Below are positions 12,682-24,200 of a stretch of 64,000 nucleotides of DNA, in pieces. Numbering within the stretch: position 1 is the first letter of the stretch; each line of letters begins with the position of its first letter. The stretch comes from Laguncularia racemosa (Eukaryota > Streptophyta > Magnoliopsida > Myrtales > Combretaceae): positions 5,890,001 through 5,954,000 of the forward strand of contig JBBMOL010000021.1 in NCBI GenBank assembly GCA_037954665.1, read 5' to 3'. A model generated the notes under the pieces. It saw only the letters and a program-made list of their open reading frames with translations. It was not told where the DNA came from and ran no database searches. The position numbers were made by a program, and so were the translations under genes.

Positions 12682-12891
12682 TGCTTGAATTTCATGCTAA
12701 TGCTTCCAATTATGAGTGAAACTCACTCATTCCCTTAAAGCTAGTCACGAAATTACTTCTTAGCTTGAGCGGCGGTTAGCCAATTTACTTCTATACCATA
12801 ATGAATCATCATGTTCATTATAAAATCTACATAAGATTCATGATTAACTAAAATAAAGTATATAAGGGGTAACTTAAACATCAACGCTGAT

Positions 12892-13096
12892 TGGTAAGAG
12901 CTTTGAGTCCTAGGCACACAATGAAAAGTCAAGCATGTATAGTGCAAACTGGTAAGAACTTTGACTCCCAAGTGCACAATAGAAAGTTAAGCATGTACAG
13001 TGTAAACTGGTAAGAGCTTTAACTCCCAAGTACAAGATGGAAAGTCAAGCAGGTACAGTGCAGATTGGTAAGAGCGTTGTCTCCCAAGTGCATCAT
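12892..13096 (+). repeat. 58-bp tandem repeat, about 3.5 copies
   Basis: The unit begins TGGTAAGAGCTTTGACTCCC, continues AAGTGCACAATRGAAAGTYA and ends AGCATGTACAGTGYAAAC. Copies are degenerate and in tandem. The array belongs to the same non-coding stretch as the 40-bp array. Confidence 0.85.
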
Positions 13097-13630
13097 AAGC
13101 TACTACAACTAAGTAAGAAAAGCAATATACTTATACTCAATCATAAAATTTCTATCATAAAGTATTTTTAATCTCTTGGTAACTCATACTAAATGGTCGA
13201 GTAGTGGAAAATACCCCCTTGACTAGTAAAAGAGGGTTCAAGATTTCAGGCAATGAATGCCATTATCGCTACTTAAGCGTAATTGAATATTTTCTCAAAA
13301 TAAATCTCTTATACATCATCGTTAGCAAGAGATGGCATTCATTACCTGAACTTTACTCTAATGTATGAGATAACTTTAGAGGCTTCTTAGATCTTAAGAG
13401 CCTAAGCAGTCTCATATCCATAATACCCCCCAAGTGGGTCTTTGCATCGCTACTGCTAAGTGAAGGCATCGCCTCCTAAGTGCACAATGACTTATACATA
13501 TTTAAACAATGCAGACTACAAAGAGTCCCTCTAGTAACGCTATTCGATAGGATGGCACAACAAAATCGTGAGAGAAAAAGTTTTACCCAAAAACTAAAGT
13601 TGCTACCTCGTCTCGATGAGACATGTTAGC

Positions 13631-13640
13631 AATTGGGGGA
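13631..13640 (+). other. Polypurine-tract-like site
   Basis: AATTGGGGGA followed by TGAGAG looks like the polypurine tract and LTR start of Tat elements. However, the following DNA does not resemble the LTR at 4,932. It may be a remnant of a different 3' LTR or a chance match. Confidence 0.3.
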
Positions 13641-15099
13641 TGAGAGATATTACAAGTGCAGCACATAAAGAAACAGCACATCAACATGAGTGTCAATCTT
13701 ACTCCTCGACTAGCACTTCAATATCAAAGTAGCTTCATCGAATCATTCAAATCTTCAATATTATCACCATTGCCAGCCTATAAAGCTTCCAGGATGCTTA
13801 ACCAATATAACAACTAGTCAAGGAATGCAATCCCCAGTTGACACATAAATGTCCCAGTCTTCTTCAAAAAAAGCCATGTACTCTAACTTCAAAGCTAACA
13901 TGCTCTACCTAAGACTTCCACTTGAGGGGTGACTACTTAAGTGTGTAGTCTGGGTGACAAACAAAGGCACCTCTCTTCTATCATTCCTAAAGCACAACAC
14001 CAAATCACCTTTGTTGTGACCCTCCAATCCACTTGAGGTTCGTTATGCTCAAGACTTGATCCACTTGAGGCCGGCTGTGCTTGAGACCTACTAAGGCCTA
14101 TTGCACACTAAGCCTACTATGCTCAAGTCCTTCTATACGCAATGTATGCCATGATCAAGGCTAGCTACATTCAAGATCTATTAAGGTCTATTGCATGCAA
14201 GGCTCACTCTACTCGAGGCCTACTATACTTAACCTTATGAAATTCTTCCTACAATAGGATTGATAAACCAACTTCTATCACCTGCAATAATATAAAGAAA
14301 TACATGAGCTGGCAATATAAGAGTTATTCGTATGAATATGTAATTACACAAAATTAGAATACTTACTCTTATCTATAACTTAGACTTAGAACTTAGGGAT
14401 ATCTCCCCTCAGATCCTCAAAGAAACATAGGAACCACACTTTTATCTTGCTCACATGTGGGAGCGATGGTTGAGTGGATGTAGTGCTGGCATGAAAGATT
14501 CCAAGTCATAGCTACACTTCCATCTCACTCTTGTGTGGGAACTGCTATCAAGTGGAAGCGGTACCGGCATGAAGAACTCTAACCTTCTTTAAGAGAGAAA
14601 TGTGTTTTGACCTTAGGGTAAATAAGAATGCTCATGTTGAGAACTTTCTACCAAGAAAAGGAACAATGTTCCTCTTTGCTTTCCTAATAAAGTTGATGAT
14701 TACAATTGGAGCAAACTTGGAGGAATGAAGTTCCTATTGCTCTCTTGGTAAAGTTGCTCATTACAATTAGAGCAAAATTGGGGCAAAAAAGTTCCTATTT
14801 GCTCTCCAAGAAAACTTGTGATCAAGACTACAATGAGAATGACCATGGTCATTAAACTCAAACATGCTTCATTCCTATGTTGAGTTGTCAACAAATCAAG
14901 CCCTTATATCACCTGAAATTGCAAAGGAAAAAATATCATTCTAAGTATGCATGTTCAGTGATAGAGATTGAATCAAATTCTAGATTACAGATAGATAATA
15001 GGCATAGAACCATGAATGGAATGGAGCAATAAAATGACCCTATCCTCCATTGGCAGACAAGACATTTAGAGCATTAAAAATAGTGCAAAGAACCAAAAA
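13641..15099. other. Non-coding stretch with degenerate duplications
   Basis: No gene is visible. Loose duplications occur: a CACTTGAGG/CTCAAGACC word region at about 14,030-14,230, two ~115-bp related units at about 14,445-14,585 (CTCACATGTGGGAGC and CTCTTGTGTGGGAAC), and two ~65-bp units at 14,655-14,810 (GTTCCTATTGCTCTC). They look like decayed minisatellites of the surrounding retroelement. Confidence 0.5.
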
Positions 15100-15237
15100 C
15101 TCATGACAGAAAATTGGAAGCATATGAAGAAATCATCCGGAGACAAGCCTATAATGGAAAGTTGGCAGATGAGCAATGCAAAGCCAGTAAGGGAAGCCCA
15201 AAACCGTGCAGCAGAGAAATCTCTCAGGCACTTGGCC
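15100..15237 (+). other. Unidentified open segment joined to the CPL1 fragment
   Basis: Two plus frames are open here. One reads KLEAYEEIIRRQAYNGKLAD onward, the other MTENWKHMKKSSGDKPIMES onward. Neither matches the CPL1 N-terminus that I know. The segment abuts the point (about 15,238) where CPL1 similarity begins, so it may be a separate captured exon fragment or filler. I do not recognise it. Confidence 0.3.
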
Positions 15238-16803
15238 AACTGCTGTGATGCTAGTTGGACGGATGGAACTGCATTTGGTTGTTTTGTTCGCTCGGAGTAA
15301 TGATAGAGAGTACCCATGCTTTTGGGGGTTTTTGTGTACGACCGGGCCCTTATGATTCTTGCCTTGTCATGTTGAATCTGCGGTGTCTTGGTATTGTGCT
15401 TGATCTGGATGAAACATTGGTTGTTGCAAATGCTATGCACTCTTTTGAGGATCGGATCGAAGCATTGCAACGTAAAATAAGTGTTGAGTCGGATCAACAA
15501 CACATCTCTTGCATGAGTGCTGAGGTCAAGAGGCATCAAGATTACAAGAATATCCTTAAGCAATATGTGGAGGGTGATCAGGTTGTCCATAATGGAGAGG
15601 TGATCGAAATTCAACCAAAGATTGTGCCTACCTTGTCTGACCATCATCAGCCCATTATTCGACCAATTATACACTTACAAGGAAAAAAAAAATACATTAT
15701 TCTAACCCGTATTAATCCGCAGATTCGTGATACGAGCGTTCTTGTGAGGTTGAGACCCGCCTAGGTGGATCTTTGGGATTATTTGACTGCGAAAGGGCGG
15801 AAACGCTTTGAGGTTTATGTTTGCACGATGGCGGAGAGAGATTATGCATTAGAAATGTGGAGGCTTCTTGATCCAGACTCAAATTTGATAAGCACAAAAG
15901 AGCTGTTCGATCGTGTTGTCTACGTTAAGTTTGGGTTGAAGAAGTCGTTGCTTGACGTCTTTCAAGATGGAACATGTGATCCTAAGATGGCCTTGGTGAT
16001 TGATGGCCGATTGAAAGTTTGGGATGAAGAAGATCAACGTCGGGTGCAGGTTGTTCCTGTATTTGCACCTTATTGTACTCCACAAGCTGAGGTAAATAAC
16101 CCTGTTCCTATCTCGTGTAATGCGAGAAATGTTGCTTGTGCTGTTCGTGGTTGACTTCTTCGAGGATTTTGATGACACGCTTCTTCAAAGAATCCCTGAA
16201 GTTGCAAACAAAGATGATATCAGAGCTATTTATTCTCCACCTGATGTGAGCAACTATTTAATTGAGGATGAAGCTTCTGCTCCAAATGGCAACAAAGATC
16301 CACTTTCCTTTGATGGGATGGCGGATGCTGAGGTTGAAAGAAGACTTAAGGATGCACTTGCAGCTTCTGCAACTGTCCCTTCGGGAGTTAATATAGATCC
16401 AAGGATTGTAGCGACCCTTCAAAGTGCAGTCACATCCTTTTCAGGCTCAGTTCCTAGACCAACATCCTAAGTGACAGCTACTCCTGCACCATTTCCTAGT
16501 ATGCAATATGCTCAGGTAGTTTCATTGGTAGCCCTCCAGAGTAGAGTATGCAGAGTTCTCCAGCTGGGGGGGAGAGCGAGGTTCTAGAGTCAGAGGTGGA
16601 CCCTGACACTAGGAGGCATCTTCTCATATTACAGCATGGGCAAGATAATAGAGATCCATCACCAAGTGAACCTCCAACCTTCCCTTCAGGTTCCAGTTCC
16701 TAGCGTGCCATTCTGTGGAAGCTGGTTTCCTGTGGAGGAAGAGATGAGTCCTCGGCAGTTGGTGAGACCAATACCAAAAGAATATCCTTTAGATTCTGAA
16801 ATT
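15238..16803 (+). pseudogene. CPL1: Intronless pseudogene fragment of RNA Pol II CTD phosphatase-like 1
   Basis: The reading starts at TAVMLVG..ELHLV and gives YDSCLVMLNLRCLGIVLDLD followed by ETLV. This is the FCP1/SCP-type DxDxT phosphatase motif of plant CPL1, which dephosphorylates the Pol II C-terminal domain and represses stress genes. It continues through RKRFEVYVCTMAERDYALEM, the second-Asp region (MALVIDGRLKVWDE, where the family has DD, so one Asp is Gly), SPPDVSNYL, DPLSFDGMADAEVERRLKDA, DPDTRRHLLILQHGQD and WFPVEEEMSPRQL. It ends near PKEYPLDSE. No introns interrupt it, so it derives from mRNA. It is dead: a stop at 15,762 where the family has Trp, a one-base frameshift near 16,150, a stop at 16,468, and further shifts around 16,540-16,700. 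The N-terminal ~100 residues and the C-terminal dsRNA-binding domains are absent. Confidence 0.85.
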
Positions 16804-16949
16804 CGAATTGTGAGGCAGAGGAGCAGAGAACAAGGGCAGCAATGGCGAGAGAGCAAAACAAGCTGGAATCTTCACAAATTTAAAAACATGGGCAAGGCTA
16901 GCACAAAGCAAAGATCAGATAAAGTTTCTAAAGTGGAGCGTGAGTTTAA

Positions 16950-17093
16950 GAAGAAATTGCAGGTCTCAAGAAGACTGAAATCCATGAAATCGTGCTTGTA
17001 GGAGGAAGCACGCAAATCCCTAAAGTTCAAGAGATGTTGAAGGATTTCTTTGATGGGAAAGAACCAAACAAAGGAGTGAATCTCAATGAGGCC
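16950..17093 (+). pseudogene. BiP-type HSP70 pseudogene fragment, left half
   Basis: The frame reads AGLKKTEIHEIVLVGGSTQI, then PKVQEMLKDFFDGKEPNKGV and NLNEA. This is the end of the HSP70 ATPase domain; GKEPNKGVN points to the ER chaperone BiP rather than cytosolic HSC70. It is intronless and follows the CPL1 fragment in the same orientation, with about 145 bp of unassigned sequence between them. The reading stops at 17,093, where a reverse LTR is inserted, and resumes at 19,416. Confidence 0.85.
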
Positions 17094-19414
17094 ATAACGC
17101 CCCAAAACTTGAGTATGCTATGGTCCGCACGTGTCCTCATTTCCTGAAAACACACTAAGACTCAATCACTATTTTTCTTCAAATACTCTCGTTCACGTAC
17201 TTCTGATGATAGTCATAAATCATCTGCTGCTTAACAAATATTAATAAAATTTCCCAACCTTAATAATAAGTTATCAACAATCCTCTCAAATTAAACAATG
17301 GAAGCGATTACAATTTACTTACGATAGAAATTCTCAAAATGCCTAAATAAAATTTATCACATCTTTCCTGAGTCTATCTACTAGTCATCGTAATAAATGT
17401 ATTCTATATTCTCTTTATTGTTCTGATCTTGAACTATTTCTCCCAAATTTTCAACATATTCTACAATCTCTTTTATAGTATCTATAACTAAAAAAAAAAT
17501 TCCCACGAGAGGTGAGCTAATGCCCAGTACAATACATACCTACACACACAAGTATGCCATGCTAGAAACAGTAACATATGCAAAATGCACCATAATATTC
17601 ATTCACAATTTTATTTATCTTTCACAATCTTTAGCCGATACACAATCACAACATAAACATCTTCACACATAATATTCATAAACATCCTTTCATAATCAAT
17701 TCACAAACAATATATACATATATATATGATAAAGGTAATCCTTTGTCCATGAGTCTCTTACCATACATATATACCTTCCACATATATATATATATATATA
17801 TATGACAATGAGTACTCCCCACTATTCATGAGTCCATGAGTCATCACACATCAACCTTCCATAACTATACATGATAATATATATATATATATATATATAT
17901 GACAGTGAGTACGCCCTACTATTTATGAATCCATGAGTCTATGAGTTATTGCATATCAATCTTCCACAATCATACATAATAATAATATATATATATATAT
18001 ATGACAGTAAATACTCTCCACTGTTCATGAGTTCATACACTACAACCTTTTACATAAGACCCAGATCATTTCGGTACATGACTCCACTAAGGACAACATC
18101 ACATACCAATCATTGAGGTGCCACCCCAAGAACACCGAACCACTTTCGGTTCTTGGACCTAGCAATTCACAATCACTTGCACATTCAATCTGGTTTATTT
18201 ACAATATCATTAAACCTACACAAAAAATCTAATGTATTAAGCACAAGCAACAAACATGATATACACGTACCTAACTTTGCAAAATTTGGTTTGTTTTATA
18301 CTTTTCTAGTTTCACAATTCTTTCAAACCTATACATGATTCAAATGATTTGACTTTAGAATTGTATTCTTATAAATATCAAAATGATACTAAATGCGTTC
18401 CAACTCAACACGATCATGTTGAGGCCATGTAGTTAAGTGCGGGGTAGTACACGACCATGCCAAAGGCTGTATACATTTTTTTTCTTTCAAAATGGTCTTC
18501 AACATGGTCATTTTGAGAGTTCGTGTTGTTTTCTTTTTTTCTTTTTTAACATGGTCTTTAACATGATCATGTATCTCTCTTTATTCACTAAGTCGTTTTT
18601 TTTTTTTCAACATGGTCATGTTGAAAAGTCATGTATCTCTATGTTTACTATTCATCAACACGACCTCAACATGGTCGTGTTGATAGGTTGTGTTGAACTT
18701 TTTTTTTTCAACACGGATATACTGAGAGGCCGTGTATCTCTTTGTTCACCTTTGATTTTCAACACGGTATTCAACACAGTCGTGTTGCGAGGCCGTGTAT
18801 CACTTGGTTCACTTTTAGTTTTCAACACAATTCCAACACGGTTGTGTTGAAGGGCCTTATATCTCACTATACACCTCATAAATAGATCCATCAGCTTGAT
18901 TTCTACTCAATTTAACTTAATTGATCCATCTAACATAAAATTCATAATGTAATATACTAGTAGATACACCTACTTAGCCCAAATTGTTATTGTGATGAGT
19001 GAATCATTTGTTTTGTTCCTTGTATATCACAGATTGATCTAGATCTGTAAACCTCAATACCTTAATTCTTTAAGCTACCATATACATACTTGAATCACAA
19101 TTCATAAGCGTTGATTTATGTACTTACCTTATCTAATAAGCTAGTGGTGGGAAAAAAGTCGTCTCCTTCTCTATGGATTGACGCGTTGTCTCTTTCTCTA
19201 TGGATTCACACAAAAGGACTATAGGGTTCTATGAGTGGCAAAGGGAGAAAATAATGTTAACCCTAAGTAAAAAGAGCTTATATACCTAAGTCACGAAATG
19301 ACCATCCTGTCTTCAATCATAATTTTTATTCCCCATATCATCTTTAGTAGATTTTTTTTATTATTATTATTAATTACACACACATATGTATAAAATATTA
19401 CTCGGATATTTACA
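17094..19414 (-). mobile_element. Solo LTR (about 2.3 kb, Tekay-like), reverse, inside the BiP fragment
   Basis: The minus strand starts TGTAAATATCCGAG and ends TTTTGGGGCGTTA. Flanking duplications are AGGCC (17,089-17,093) and AGGCA (19,416-19,420), which restore the BiP reading Asn-Glu-Ala-Val when one copy is removed. Minus-strand TATATAAGCTC near 19,270-19,280 could be its promoter. Several (TA)n runs lie at about 17,782-17,804, 17,877-17,902 and 17,987-18,002. The 17,510 region (GAGGTGAGCTAATGCCC) is the reverse of a chromovirus LTR tail. No internal domains are present. Confidence 0.7.
18430..18860. repeat. CAACACGGTCGTGTTG word block in the solo LTR
   Basis: Five or more copies of a ~70-80 bp degenerate unit contain the near-palindrome CAACAYGGTCRTGTTG, T-runs, and AGGCCGTGTATCTCT. 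Each palindrome can form a hairpin. A 137-codon plus frame across it is a by-product of the repeat. Confidence 0.8.
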
Positions 19415-19415
19415 A

Positions 19416-19690
19416 AGGCAGTCACATATGGTGTTGCAGTACAAGGCGCTATCCTTCGTGGGGAGGCAGAAAAAGATGTGCTTGTGATTCATGTAATCCC
19501 ACTTAGCCTAGGTATTGAAACTACTGGTGGTGTAATGACCAAGTTACTTACAAGAAACACCGCAAAACCGACTAAGAAAGTCCTAGGTTTTTACAACCTA
19601 TCAAGATCAGCAAACCATGGTTGCCATCAGGATCTTTGAAGGCGAAAGAAGCTTGACTAAGAATTTGGAATTGCACGAGTTTGACGTAGA
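19416..19690 (+). pseudogene. BiP-type HSP70 pseudogene fragment, right half
   Basis: The frame resumes with AVTYGVAVQGAILRGEAEKD, then PLSLGIETTGGVMTKLLTRN and TAKPTKK. After a frameshift near 19,585 it continues as TMVAIRIFEGERSLTKN and LHEFD. This covers the ATPase-to-substrate-binding linker and the start of the substrate-binding domain of an ER HSP70. The intact gene product folds proteins in the ER lumen. No introns are visible. Similarity ends at about 19,690; the next ~145 bp, up to the copia element, contain an open stretch VDEFIDKYLVESVATLTAVN that I do not recognise. Confidence 0.8.
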
Positions 19691-19838
19691 AAATAAAAGA
19701 AACGAAAAAAGAAAGAAAGAAAGGTTGATGAATTCATTGATAAGTATTTAGTAGAATCTGTTGCTACACTCACCGCTGTGAATCTGAGTTCGATCCACTA
19801 TTGCTCCAACTCCTATTACTATGATGGATGTGGATAAA

Positions 19839-20057
19839 TATTAGAGATTTCCTATAATATTGTAATATATCTTTTTTTTTTTCTTTTTCTGTCATAGCTT
19901 AATTATAGGATTTCTTCTATCATAACATAATTATAGGAGTATCTTTATTCCCTTTTATCACATTCCTTTTTTAGCACTGTATTGTATTATGTTATATTCT
20001 CTTCCTGATTCAATGAGAATTAACGATTTTCAGCCAAACAATATTACATATTTCTCA
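19839..20057 (+). repeat. 5' LTR of the copia element
   Basis: It begins TATTAGAGATTTCC and ends TTCTCA just before TGGTATCAAAGC. Both LTRs start TATTRGAG instead of the usual TGTTRGAG, so the first dinucleotide may already have been TA in the parent copy. Confidence 0.9.
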
Positions 20058-20069
20058 TGGTATCAAAGC
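20058..20069 (+). other. Primer binding site (initiator tRNA-Met type) of the copia element
   Basis: TGGTATCAAAGC differs by one base from TGGTATCAGAGC, the complement of the 3' end of plant initiator tRNA-Met, and directly follows the LTR. Confidence 0.85.
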
Positions 20070-20105
20070 ATAGGCAAAAGACCTAGCTCCCATTAACCAC
20101 TGAGT

Positions 20106-21200
20106 ATGTCAGGATCACAGGATCATAAAGAACCTATGAATACAACCATTGACGACTCACCTTACATCTTGTACTCATCAGATCACCCAGGATTAATTTT
20201 TGTCACAACACCTTTCACCAGAGAAAATTTTGCAACATGGAAAAATGCAATGGAAATGACTCTATATGCCAAAAACAAAGCAGGATTCATTGATGGCAAT
20301 TTGAAAATACCATATCCGACATCGAATGATTATCGGCGATGGAGGAAGAACGATGCAATGGTGAAGGCATGGCTGAGAAATTCTCTAGGCAAAGAAATTC
20401 AAGAGAGCGTTGTATACGCAGAAACTGCTCAACAAATTTGGTCAAAATTTTGTGAGAGGTATGGACAGAGCAATGCGCCGCAAATATACAAAATTAAGAA
20501 TGAATTTTCTAACATGACTCAAGGAGAAGGGCAGTCCATAACACAATATTACACAAAGTTCAAAACTCTATGGGAAGAACTGCAGATTTGTGATCCTTTA
20601 CCTCATTGCAAATGTGAAGCAGCCAAAGAACACCTACTTCATCGAGAAAGAGAAAAATCCCATCAATTCCTGTTGGGATTGAATGGTAACTTTGACAGGT
20701 TGAGATCAAATGTATTGTCTATGGAACCAACACCTTCCCTTAGCAAAAGTTTTTCTTTAGCACTACAAGAAGAACAGTCTTTCATGCAAAAGGACTTACA
20801 TTCAATACCTACCTTAGAGGGAGCTGCTTTTACAGCAAGATCAGATTATAAAGGGTCCGAAAGGTGTTATTTTAACAAAAATCAAAATTTTGGAAATTGA
20901 TCAGCCAAAAAGTGTGAACATTGCAAAAAGATGGGACATGTGAGGGACGAATGTTTTGAAATAGTCGGATACCCAGTGAATTGGAGAAACAAATCCAGCT
21001 AAAGGCAAAGGTACAGCAACATGGCAACGATAGATCACCGATTCACTCACTCCTCTAGATTCAACCATGGGGAATCGAGTAGCGTTTCTAAGCAACAAGG
21101 TCAACAAACTTTAGGCTTGACGACTGAGCAATACAACAAACTCTTAGAGATCCTTGGACCGACAAGCAGCACGACCTTAACACCTGGTAATGAAGCCTTA
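20106..21200 (+). pseudogene. Copia Gag region with zinc knuckle
   Basis: The start ATG at 20,106 opens a 264-codon frame. It carries the copia-type Gag (UBN2-like) segments FTRENFATWKNAMEMTLYAK and AWLRNSLGKEIQESVVYAET. A TGA at 20,898 stands where Trp is expected. Reading on, CEHCKKMGHVRDEC is a CCHC-like zinc knuckle (CX2CX4HX4C) that binds RNA. A TAA at 21,001 interrupts again before the protease part. In an active element the product would form the cytoplasmic particle; here two stops break it. Confidence 0.85.
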
Positions 21201-24200
21201 GCAAATTTTGCTGGTAAGTCTACATTGATAAGAAAATTGTGGATAATAGATAGTGGTGCATCAGATCATATGGTAGGAGATAAGAATTTGCTTAATGATG
21301 CTAAACTCATTTCCTCACATTCACATGTTAGAATACTAAATGGCTCCGTCCTTCCTGTGTCACACATTGGTAATGCTTACCTAACACCACATATCAATAT
21401 GATACCTAGTTTCAAAAACAACCTCCTTTCAATCTCCAAAGCAACTAAAGATTTAAACTGTTCAGTCACCTTCTTTCCTGACTTTTATGTTTTTCAGGAC
21501 CTACATACGAGGACACTGATTGGAGTGGCTAGACTTCGGGATGGTATCTACTAAATGAAGGGAGGTCATGCCATTGCAAGTCATAGTGTTGTTGAATCAA
21601 ACACAGCTTTATGGCACATGCGCTTAGGCTATCCCAACATCATTACCTCTAATCACTTTGATGAAGCTTGTGATGTTTGTCATAGATCTAAGCAAACAAG
21701 GTTACCTTTTTCTGTTAGCAATAATAGGAGTCTTGAACCTTTTGCTCTCATTCATGTTGACATTTGGGGGGCTTATTCTATCCCATCACTTAATGGTGTT
21801 TATTTCTTTTTTACTATTGTGGATGACTATTCCAGGGGTACTGGGTATATCTTTTAAGAAATAAATCTCAAGCATATGATTTTTTTACTATGTTCTGCCA
21901 TTTAATACAAACTCAATTCAAAAGTTCTGTATAAATAGTTAGAAGTGACAATGGGAGTGAATTTGTATCAAGAGCTATGAGAGATTTCTTTGTTAGTCAA
22001 GGGATAGATTATCAAACTTCTTGTGTTGCCACCCCACAACAAAACGGGAGAGCAGAATGCAAACACCATCATATTCTTGAAGTAGCACGATCCTTGCGTT
22101 TCCAAGCTAATTTACCCTTAAAGTTTTGGGGGGAATGTGTTTTAACTGCAGTATATCTTATCAACATGATGCCAACTCCTATTCTTGGAGGCAAAAGTCC
22201 TTATGAAGTACTTTTGAAGAGAAAACCTGATTATACTCACTTGAAGGTCTTTGGTTGTCTATGCTATGCACATAATCATGATAAAATGCGTGATAAGTTT
22301 TCAACTAGAGCCTATCGCTGCATCTTTGTTGGTTATCCTCACGGAAAAAAAGGGATATAAGGTTTATGATCTGGAAAGAAAAAGGGTGTTTATGTCAAGA
22401 GATGTGATATTTTATGAGAGAAAGTTTCCCTTTCAATCAAATCTTCCTACTAATTTTTTAAACTCAAATGAGCAGATTGATCTAAATGACAAATAGCGAG
22501 CTAACCACCCATATCATGATCCTACCTACAATGAGAGTTCAGTTCCTATCCTGAGCCAAAATGACAGCATAACGACACAAATTCCTAAAAATATACACTC
22601 ACAATACACTGAAAGTAACCAGGATCAGAACACCTCTACCTCCATTCCAATCGTTCATAACCAAAATACCCTTGATACACATGCTTCACCTTCACTCCAA
22701 CGAACTCAACACATAAGACAGGTGTCTACAAAGCTTTCTGGTTTTGACTATGAATTGCTACCTTTGTTAGTACCATTCCAAGAGCCTTCTCCATCAGCGA
22801 ACTCAGGTACTATCTATCCCTTATCTCAAAACTTATCTTACTCTCATTTTAGTAGCAATCATCAAGCATTTCTAACTTCTATCACATCTTTAGATGAACC
22901 AAGATCCTTTTCTCAAGCTGTCAAAGATAAACATTGGAGAGATGCTATGCAGCAAGAAATTGATGCTTTAGAAGAAAATCAAACTTAGACTATAGAACCA
23001 TCACCGGTTGGTAAACATGCCATCGATTCCAAGTGGGTATATAAGATTAAGTACAAATCAGATGGTTCCATTGAGCACTTTAAGGCACGATTGGTTGCTA
23101 AAGGTTTTTCACAAATTGAAGGATTAGACTATCATGACACTTTTGCCCCAATTGCAAAAGTCACAAATCTACGCTGTTTATTAGTTGTGGTTGCAATACA
23201 ACATTGGGAACTACACCAGCTAGACATTAATAATGCATTCTTACATGGAGATTTAAATGAAGAGGTGTATATGAAACTACCTCAAGGTTTTTCAAAACCA
23301 AATGATGATCGTGTTTGCAAACTCCATAAGTCTCTCTACGGTCTTAAATAGGCCTCCAGAAATTGGTTTAAAAAATTTAGCACTTCTATGAAATATCTTG
23401 GATTCAAGCAATCTGCTGCTAATCACTCATTGTTCACTTATATTGATGGATCTCAATTTACTGCTCTATTAGTATACGTAGATGATGTAGTGCTAACTGG
23501 TAATGATGCAATCACAATTAAGCGTGTGAAGCAACACATTGATTTAACTTTTCACATTAAAGATCTTGGGATACTAAAATATTTTCTTGGCATTGAGATT
23601 GCTCGTAATAAAGATGGCATTTTTCTCAACCAACGGAAATATGCTCTCGATCTTCTTGAAGAGGTAAACTATCTTGATGCACGACCTGTAGATTTTCCAA
23701 TGGAGCTACGACATGGCCTTGCAGCTGGTGTAGGTGAACCAATTCAGGATCCAAGTCAATATCGTCGACTCATTGGCAGCCTCATTTATTTAACCATCAC
23801 TCGGCCTGATATAAACTACCCTGTTCAAGTCTTAAGTCAGTTCATGCAGGATCCTCGTGTCCTTCACTTAAATGCTGCACATAGAATGATACGTTATCTT
23901 AAAGCAACACCTGGATAAGGAATTTTCTTACCTTCTACTAGTGAGTTTCTGTTAAGAGCTTATTGCGATTCAGACTGGACAAGCTGCCCAACTACCAGAC
24001 GTTTGACTACTAGGTATGTTGTTTTTCTTGGAAACAGTCCAATATCCTAAAAGTAAAAAAAAAACAAACCACAGTTTCTCGTTCTTCTGCCAAAGCAGAA
24101 TATCGAGCAATGGCTAATGCTACAAGTGAACTGCTTTGGTTGCGATCCTTGTTCTCAGATTTACAAGTGCCACTGTCATCCCTCATGCTATTATTTTGTG

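Noticed and set aside
12495..13096. CRISPR-like regular repeats
   Set aside because: The units are contiguous tandem copies without unique spacers, in a plant nuclear context.
15066..15674. 202-codon minus-strand frame
   Set aside because: It is antisense to the CPL1 fragment and has no recognisable motif.
18437..18850. 137-codon Phe-rich plus-strand frame
   Set aside because: It is built from the T-runs and CAACACGG repeat of the reverse LTR.
20058..20069. tRNA-like sequence near the LTR ends (also 53,601-53,612)
   Set aside because: These are 12-base retrotransposon primer sites; no tRNA cloverleaf surrounds them. I found no tRNA or rRNA gene in the window.
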